This document shows, piece after piece, positions 5,771-9,868 of a stretch of 9,868 nucleotides of DNA. The position numbers and the translations under genes are program-made. Within the stretch, counting starts at the first letter, position 1; each line of letters starts with the position of its first letter. The stretch lies in assembly GCA_903890595.1 (NCBI GenBank), contig CAITBU010000250.1, positions 1 to 9,868 of the forward strand, in the 5' to 3' direction. The notes below the pieces were generated by a model. The model was not told the DNA's origin. It made no database searches and saw nothing but the letters and a program-made list of their open reading frames with translations. The DNA is from an uncultured Holophagaceae bacterium (GTDB taxonomy: Bacteria > Acidobacteriota > Holophagae > Holophagales > Holophagaceae).

Positions 5771-6229
5771 TCAGTCCCGATCGAAGAAGAGAAAGGCCGA
5801 GAGGAAGGTGATGAAGCCGATGAAGCACGTGAAGGTGCCCATGTGAGCGAGGCTGTCCGGACTCGGGCGCAGGCCCAGCAGCCAGGCCAGCGGGAGCTGT
5901 GCGAACAGCACCGTCACGAAGGCCACGCGCACCGCGCGCATGGCATTGAGCCGGCGGAACTCGTCCTGGGCGATGGCCTGGAGATCGGGATCGTCGCTCG
6001 GGATCGCAACCCCCTTGCGGGAGACCATGACCCAGGCGAGTCCCAAGGACAGGATGAGAGGACTGAGCAGGAGCAGACCGAGCTGCAGGCGCTCATGCTG
6101 GCCCTCCCTGTCCCAGGCGGTCAGGACCCCATAGAACAGGGCGGGCAGCAGGCCGGCAAGGCAGACAAAGGCCAACCGCCGCGTGTAGCGGAGGAGGAAC
6201 TCGGTGCGATTCGCTTCGGGTTGCTTCAT
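5771..6229 (-). CDS. Four-helix integral membrane protein cotranscribed with the XRE regulator (152 aa)
   Basis: Predicted membrane segments lie at about residues 19-38 (LAFVCLAGLLPALFYGVLTA), 50-69 (GLLLLSPLILSLGLAWVMVS), 101-120 (VAFVTVLFAQLPLAWLLGL) and 130-149 (MGTFTCFIGFITFLSAFLFF). A charged linker of about 30 residues (RKGVAIPSDDPDLQAIAQDE) joins the two hairpins. I do not recognise a named family. The layout of two helix pairs joined by a charged loop resembles uncharacterised membrane partners of small XRE regulators. The frame opens at an ATG at 6271, but that codon lies in the predicted -10 box, whereas ATG 6229 has GGAG six bases upstream, so 6229 is chosen. The gene ends three bases before the XRE start, so the two form one operon. 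Confidence 0.8.
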   Translation of the reverse strand: MKQPEANRTEFLLRYTRRLAFVCLAGLLPALFYGVLTAWDREGQHERLQLGLLLLSPLILSLGLAWVMVSRKGVAIPSDDPDLQAIAQDEFRRLNAMRAVRVAFVTVLFAQLPLAWLLGLRPSPDSLAHMGTFTCFIGFITFLSAFLFFDRD

Positions 6230-6235
6230 GGCCGT

Positions 6236-6239
6236 CTCC
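6236..6239 (-). promoter_or_regulatory. Ribosome binding site deciding the start of the membrane protein
   Basis: GGAG on the minus strand, six bases before ATG 6229, within CTTGGAGACGGCCATG. It supports this start over the upstream ATG at 6271. Confidence 0.6.
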
Positions 6240-6241
6240 AA

Positions 6242-6258
6242 GGGGAGCAGGACTCCCC
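6242..6258 (-). other. GC-rich hairpin in the 5' leader of the membrane protein/XRE mRNA
   Basis: GGGGAG and CTCCCC form a 6-bp stem with a 5-base loop. It sits at the predicted 5' end of the transcript and directly upstream of the GGAG ribosome binding site. It could stabilise the mRNA. Alternatively, the CTCC strand could pair with the GGAG Shine-Dalgarno and hide it. Confidence 0.4.
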
Positions 6259-6266
6259 ATGAAGAA

Positions 6267-6294
6267 AACATAACCCATACAGGACAAAATGCAA
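6267..6294 (-). promoter_or_regulatory. Sigma70-like promoter of the membrane protein/XRE operon
   Basis: Minus-strand TTGCAT (6294-6289) and TATGTT (6272-6267) are separated by 16 bases. Each hexamer matches four of six consensus positions. Transcription would start near 6260, leaving a leader of about 30 bases before ATG 6229. The region is markedly AT-rich for this genome. Confidence 0.5.
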
Positions 6295-6314
6295 CCCTTC
6301 AGTTACTTTTTGTC
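6283..6314. promoter_or_regulatory. Candidate operator: GACAAAA/TTTTGTC inverted repeat
   Basis: A perfect 7-bp inverted repeat at 6283-6289 and 6308-6314, with an 18-base spacer, overlaps and flanks the -35 hexamer of the operon promoter. Its position suits an autoregulating XRE dimer or tetramer. The sites could also be activator half-sites, or chance in an AT-rich patch. Confidence 0.35.
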
Positions 6315-6339
6315 ATTCATAGGTTACCCAACCAGAAGC

Positions 6340-8136
6340 TCAGTGCCCGACGCCCCGGTACATGGCCTCGATCTCGGCCTGGAAGGCGGCGGCGATGGCT
6401 TTGCGGCGCAGCTTGAGGGTGGGGGTCAGCTCACCCTGGTCAATGGAGAAGGGGCGGGACAGTAGGGTGAACTTCTTGACCTGCTCGTACTGGGCCAGCT
6501 CCTTCTGGAGGTGCTGGATGCGCTCCTCGAAGAAGGCCACCACCTTGCTGTGCTGCACCAGCTCCGACAGGTCCCGGTACTTTAGGTCGATGGAGTGGGC
6601 GAAGGCTTCCAGGCCCTCGAAGTGAGGCACGATGAGCGCCGAGACGAAGTTCCGGGAGTCGGCGAAAATCGCCACCTGATCGATGAAGGAGTCCTTACCG
6701 AGGGTTCCCTCGATCCGCTGGGGGGCGATGTACTTGCCGTTGGACGTCTTCATAAGGTCCTTGAGGCGCTCGGTGAAGATCAGGTTGCCCTGGGCATCCA
6801 CCTCCCCGGCGTCGCCGGTGCGCAAGAAGCCATCGGCGGTGAAGGACCTGGCGGTCTCCTCGGGCCGGTTGTAATAGCCCCGCATGACGGTGGGGCCCTT
6901 CACCAGCAGCTCGTGCTCCTCGCCCAGCTTGACCTCCAGGCCATCCAGGGGGCGGCCCAGGGTGCCGATGGGCAGGGTGCCGTCCTGGTAGCAGGAGACC
7001 GTGGCGCAGGTCTCCGAGAGCCCGTAGCCGTACTTCAGGTTGAGGCCGATGGCCTGGAAGAAGACGTTCACATCGTCCGCCAGGGTGGCACCGGCCACGG
7101 GAAAGAACTTGCAGCGGCCCCCGAACAGGCCCCGCAGCTTCTGGAAGACAAGGCGATCCGCCAGCCGCTGGCGGAGTCCCAGCCAGGCCCCCGGCTGTTG
7201 CCCCGCCATGCGGAGGTCCACAACTTTGGTGCCGACGCCCATGGCCCAGAGGAACAGGGTGCGCACGAACCAAGAGGCCTTGGCGACCCGGCCGTGGATG
7301 CCGGCATAGGCCTTTTCGTAGACCCGGGGCACCGCACACATGTGGGTGGGCTTCACATCACCCACCACCTCGATGAGGGTCAGGGGATCCCGGATGTAGA
7401 CATTCAGCGCCCCGCGGTAGAGCACGTAGAAGGTCCAGGCCCGCTCAAAGATGTGGCAGAGGGGCAGGACCGCCAGAGACACATCCTCCGCCTCCACCCG
7501 CAAGCGTGCATCGTGGAGGGTCATGGCTTCGGCGACATTGGCGTGGTCGAGCATGACGCCCTTGGGCTCGCCCGTGGTCCCGGAGGTGTAGACCAGCGTG
7601 AGCAGATCGTCCATTCGGAACTGGCCCGCCCGGAGTCGGACCTCCTCGGTGCAGGCTGGTGTCCTGCCCTCCTCGAGCAGGGCCTGGAAGGAGCGGGCGC
7701 GGGGCTCTCCCCGCAGATCCACGGAAGGATCCAGCGCGATCACCTGCTCCAGGTCGCCTGCAGCAAGCAGCGCCAAGCCCAGGTCTGCTTCGGCCTGCTC
7801 ACCGACAAACAGGATGCGGATGCCGGCATCCCGCAGGATGAAGCGGGCCTGCTCTGCGGTGTTGCTGGGATAGAGGGGCACGGTGACGCCCCGGGCAGCC
7901 AGGATGCCCAGGTCCGCCTGGGTCCACTCAGCCATGTTCCGGGCGCACAGGCCCACCTTGTCGCCGGCTTGATGGCCCAGCGCGACCAGTCCCCCAGCCA
8001 CGGCCTCCATGGCCTCGCCCAGCTCCCGCCAGGTGGTGTCATGCCACTGGCCGCCCACTTTGGCTCGCTGGGCAGGGCGGTCAGCCCAGTCTCGGGCGTG
8101 CTGGCGGAAGGTTTCGATCAGGTGGTTCGATGCCAT
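6340..8136 (-). CDS. Long-chain fatty-acid-CoA ligase (AMP-forming acyl-CoA synthetase)
   Basis: A 598-residue ANL-superfamily enzyme that activates long-chain fatty acids to acyl-CoA through an acyl-adenylate, typically at the inner face of the cytoplasmic membrane. Motifs: P-loop-like VYTSGTTGEPKGVMLDH (about residues 182-198), PLCHIFER (225-232), FPVAGATLADDV (345-356), YGYGLSET (369-376), GFLRTGDAGEVD (436-447), TERLKDLMKTSNGKYIAP (455-472, hinge and family signature), and the C-terminal catalytic lysine K575 in LTPTLKLRRK. The pattern fits the roughly 600-residue bacterial/eukaryotic long-chain synthetase group rather than E. coli FadD. The frame extends to 8220, but ATG 8136 begins a normal N-terminus (MASNHLIETFRQHA) with a GGGGAA element upstream. 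It follows the flippase-like gene by 67 bases on the same strand. Substrate chain length is inferred from family. Confidence 0.93.
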   Translation of the reverse strand: MASNHLIETFRQHARDWADRPAQRAKVGGQWHDTTWRELGEAMEAVAGGLVALGHQAGDKVGLCARNMAEWTQADLGILAARGVTVPLYPSNTAEQARFILRDAGIRILFVGEQAEADLGLALLAAGDLEQVIALDPSVDLRGEPRARSFQALLEEGRTPACTEEVRLRAGQFRMDDLLTLVYTSGTTGEPKGVMLDHANVAEAMTLHDARLRVEAEDVSLAVLPLCHIFERAWTFYVLYRGALNVYIRDPLTLIEVVGDVKPTHMCAVPRVYEKAYAGIHGRVAKASWFVRTLFLWAMGVGTKVVDLRMAGQQPGAWLGLRQRLADRLVFQKLRGLFGGRCKFFPVAGATLADDVNVFFQAIGLNLKYGYGLSETCATVSCYQDGTLPIGTLGRPLDGLEVKLGEEHELLVKGPTVMRGYYNRPEETARSFTADGFLRTGDAGEVDAQGNLIFTERLKDLMKTSNGKYIAPQRIEGTLGKDSFIDQVAIFADSRNFVSALIVPHFEGLEAFAHSIDLKYRDLSELVQHSKVVAFFEERIQHLQKELAQYEQVKKFTLLSRPFSIDQGELTPTLKLRRKAIAAAFQAEIEAMYRGVGH

Positions 8137-8203
8137 GGCCTGTTCCCCGGAGGAGGAAGGTGAATGTGAGGCAGCCTGGACGTTCCGGAAGTGCTGGAAC
8201 AGT

Positions 8204-8581
8204 CTACTCCCCGCGGCCACTGAGGGCCTGGAGGCCCACCCCCACCACGATGACCGCCAGGGCCACCCAGCGCATGGGGGTCATGGCCTCGCCCAGGAAG
8301 GCTCGGGCCATGAGCGCGTTGGCGATGAAGCCCAGGGCCAGGAAGGGGTAGGCGTAGTTCACCTGCACCAGGGACAGGGCGCCCAGCCACACCACGACGC
8401 TCACGGCGTAGCAGGCCAGGCCCGCCATGACCCAGGGCTCCAGCATCAGCTTGAAGAGCGGCCCCGCCGCCAGCTGCATGCCCCCAGCAGCCTGGAGGCC
8501 CTTCTTCAGGCAGATCTGGGCAGCGGCGTTGAGCAGCACCCCCAGCACGATGAGGGGGATGGCCTTCAGGTTGGGGCTCAA
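8204..8581 (-). CDS. ArnE/SMR-like four-helix membrane protein, candidate lipid-linked sugar flippase subunit (125 aa)
   Basis: A small protein of the drug/metabolite transporter superfamily with four predicted helices at about residues 6-25, 50-70, 73-95 and 103-120. Helix 1 (LLNAAAQICLKKG) resembles ArnE (LLSVAGQLCQKQ) and lacks the membrane glutamate essential in EmrE-type drug exporters, so a multidrug role is unlikely. Helix 3 carries VNYAYPFLALGFIANAL and the end GEAMTPMRWVALAVIVVGV, typical of the family. There is no ATG. TTG 8581 overlaps the glycosyltransferase stop (TTGA), with GGAGG four bases upstream inside the preceding gene, so the two are translationally coupled. I infer help in transporting a polyprenyl-linked sugar. 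The protein probably acts as a dimer or needs a partner not seen here. Confidence 0.8.
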   Translation of the reverse strand: MSPNLKAIPLIVLGVLLNAAAQICLKKGLQAAGGMQLAAGPLFKLMLEPWVMAGLACYAVSVVVWLGALSLVQVNYAYPFLALGFIANALMARAFLGEAMTPMRWVALAVIVVGVGLQALSGRGE

Positions 8582-9579
8582 GGGGCCTCCATCAGCTGGG
8601 TGAGTTCCCGCCAGAGGACAGCTTCCTCCAAGGCGTTCATGCAGGGATGGCCGGGCACGGGACAGGCGCCGCCCATGCACTCCAGGCAGCTCAGATCCTC
8701 CCGGCGCACCACCCGCACCCGGGGGCCCCAGGGACCCGAGTGGCGGGGCCGGGTGGGACCGAATACCGCCAGGGTGGGGATGCCAGCGCCGGCAGCGATA
8801 TGGCCCAGACCAGAGTCCATGCCCACCAGGGCCCGGGCGCCACAGACCCAAGCCGCCGACAGCGACAGGGAGCAGCGGTCCACCAGGTTGAGGGCCGCTG
8901 GCAGCTCGGCTTGGAGCTCGCCCGCCAGGCGCTGATCCTCAGCCCCAGCGCCCAGGATAATGACCCCCACGCTCTGCGCTGCCAGCCGCCGGCCCAGAGC
9001 TGCAAAGAGGGGCACGGAGAGGCGCTTGGACCAGCTGTTCGCGCCGGGGGCGAAGACAACGTAGGCACCCTGGAAGCCAGCCTCCGCCGTCTGGGCTTGC
9101 TGGGCCGTAAAGGCCGCTTCCCGGGGCCGAAAGGGGGTGAACCCCAGCGAGCCCAGGGCCGGGAAGGCCGCCGCCACCACGGAGGCATAGCGGGTCACGA
9201 AGGGGTCGTCCCGCTTGTAGAAGGCCACGCTGTGGGTCTGCAGGAGGAAGGCGCCGCCATCCCCGCAGCCCAGGCGCAGAGGCACCCCGGCGAGGAGGGC
9301 CGCCGCATGGGGGCGAGCGCTCTTGGGGAAGCCCAGCAGGGAGGCCGGGCGGTGCTGACGCAGCATGCGGGCAGCGTCCCGGATGCCGTACTTGCGGGAG
9401 GGCTCGGCCACCACACCCACCACGCCCGCACTGCCCTCGAAGAGGTCCACGGCCCGCTCCGGGCCCCAGACCACCAGGGGATAGCCCGCCCGGCGCAGGG
9501 GCTCAACGGCAGCGTAGGCCATCATGGCGTCGCCGAAGAAGCGGTTCACCCGCAGCCAGTGGGCGCCCTGGGGGATCAT
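8578..9579 (-). CDS. Family 9 glycosyltransferase (heptosyltransferase-like)
   Basis: A 333-residue GT-B enzyme of the ADP-heptose:LPS heptosyltransferase family, which transfers sugars to lipopolysaccharide core or related glycans at the cytoplasmic face of the inner membrane. The N-terminal FFGDAMMAYAAVEPLRRA (residues 14-31) corresponds to the GD motif in which Asp (here D17) is catalytic. APGANSWSKRLS (178-188) and GMDSGLGHIAAGAGIP (253-268), then AVFGPTRP (271-278) and SGPWG (281-285), form the nucleotide-sugar site. A Cys cluster (C298, C301, C306, C313 with H311) near the end is a pattern seen in several family members. ATG 9579 is preceded by GGGAGG about six bases upstream. It overlaps the downstream flippase-like gene. 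The sugar may not be heptose: the family also includes other specificities. Confidence 0.9.
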   Translation of the reverse strand: MIPQGAHWLRVNRFFGDAMMAYAAVEPLRRAGYPLVVWGPERAVDLFEGSAGVVGVVAEPSRKYGIRDAARMLRQHRPASLLGFPKSARPHAAALLAGVPLRLGCGDGGAFLLQTHSVAFYKRDDPFVTRYASVVAAAFPALGSLGFTPFRPREAAFTAQQAQTAEAGFQGAYVVFAPGANSWSKRLSVPLFAALGRRLAAQSVGVIILGAGAEDQRLAGELQAELPAALNLVDRCSLSLSAAWVCGARALVGMDSGLGHIAAGAGIPTLAVFGPTRPRHSGPWGPRVRVVRREDLSCLECMGGACPVPGHPCMNALEEAVLWRELTQLMEAP

Positions 9580-9691
9580 GCGGGCCTCCCGCAGCAGCGG
9601 GGGCGAGGAGAGGAAGGCGCTTTGACCAAGGGGAGGCTCACCCCTCCATGATCACCGGGAAGCGGGACTGCGCCCAGGCTAGGATGGGGGC

Positions 9692-9868
9692 ATGATCCCC
9701 GCCTTCCTGAGCCTCCTGCTCCTGGCCACCCCACCCGAGGGCCTGCAGGAAGACCTCAAGGAAGCGGGCCGCTCGGTCCAGCAGGCGGGGAAGGAAGTGG
9801 GTCAGCTGGCCGCCAAGGGCGGTAAAGAAGTGGGCAAGGCCGCCGCCAAGGGCGGGAAGGAAGTGGGA
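9692..9868 (+). CDS. Exported protein with 11-residue amphipathic repeats, C-terminus off the right edge
   Basis: Fifty-nine codons are visible, open to the window end. The start MIPAFLSLLLLATPPEG looks like a short signal peptide without a basic n-region or lipobox, so export is probable but not certain. From residue 33 the sequence repeats every 11 residues: GKEVGQLAAKG, GKEVGKAAAKG, GKEVG. The DNA repeats with a period of 33 bases. Eleven-residue repeats alternating Lys/Glu with small residues are typical of LEA group 3 and apolipoprotein-like amphipathic helices, which bind lipid surfaces or protect during drying. The ATG is preceded by AGGA (9681-9684); TAGGAT six bases before the ATG could instead be a -10 element of a leaderless transcript. 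It is divergent from the glycosyltransferase. Function unknown. Confidence 0.65.
   Translation, partial: MIPAFLSLLLLATPPEGLQEDLKEAGRSVQQAGKEVGQLAAKGGKEVGKAAAKGGKEVG

Noticed and set aside
6595..8163. 522-codon plus-strand frame opposite the acyl-CoA ligase
   Set aside because: Antisense shadow of a protein with all acyl-CoA synthetase motifs; its own product has low complexity and no family features.
8137..8220. N-terminal extension of the acyl-CoA ligase to an ATG at 8220
   Set aside because: The extension is not typical of the family, overlaps the end of the flippase-like gene, and ATG 8136 starts a normal N-terminus.

Overview
This is a 9.9 kb stretch of high-GC bacterial chromosome, densely coded on both strands. 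It looks Gram-negative: there is a family 9 (heptosyltransferase-type) glycosyltransferase and an ArnE-like small membrane protein. Base composition and the gene repertoire would fit Acidobacteriota of the Holophaga/Geothrix type. That placement is an impression from sequence style, not a result. There are no tRNA or rRNA genes, CRISPR arrays, integrases or transposases.

Layout. (1) Bases 1-999, minus strand: a small TfoX N-terminal-domain protein, translationally coupled (ATGA overlap) to the 16S rRNA methyltransferase gene rsmE, which runs off the left edge. (2) Bases 1144-2418, plus: a CoA-transferase of the acetyl-CoA hydrolase / 4-hydroxybutyrate CoA-transferase family. (3) Bases 2616-3476, plus: a TPR protein with an uncertain start and a nine-C tract just upstream. 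(4) Bases 3599-5402, plus: a zinc class II aldolase/dehydratase followed by mtnA (methylthioribose-1-phosphate isomerase). The pair suggests salvage of 5'-methylthioadenosine and/or 5'-deoxyadenosine, perhaps by the aldolase (DHAP-shunt) route. mtnA is bracketed by two copies of a GATGAAGGG-iterated inverted repeat. (5) Bases 5555-6229, minus: a four-helix membrane protein and a 70-residue XRE-type repressor-like protein in one operon. It has a recognisable promoter, a possible operator and a 5' hairpin. (6) Bases 6340-9579, minus: a family 9 glycosyltransferase, an overlapping ArnE-like flippase subunit and a long-chain acyl-CoA synthetase, possibly one transcription unit concerned with envelope glycan and lipid metabolism. 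(7) Bases 9692-9868, plus: the start of an apparently exported protein built of 11-residue amphipathic repeats, cut by the window edge.

Most of the window is ordinary metabolism and envelope biogenesis. The parts most worth a second look are the R-F-[mtnA]-F-R repeat arrangement, the aldolase-isomerase pair, the membrane protein/XRE operon with its control region, and the hendecad-repeat exported protein at the right edge. I see no clear defence, toxin or mobile system.
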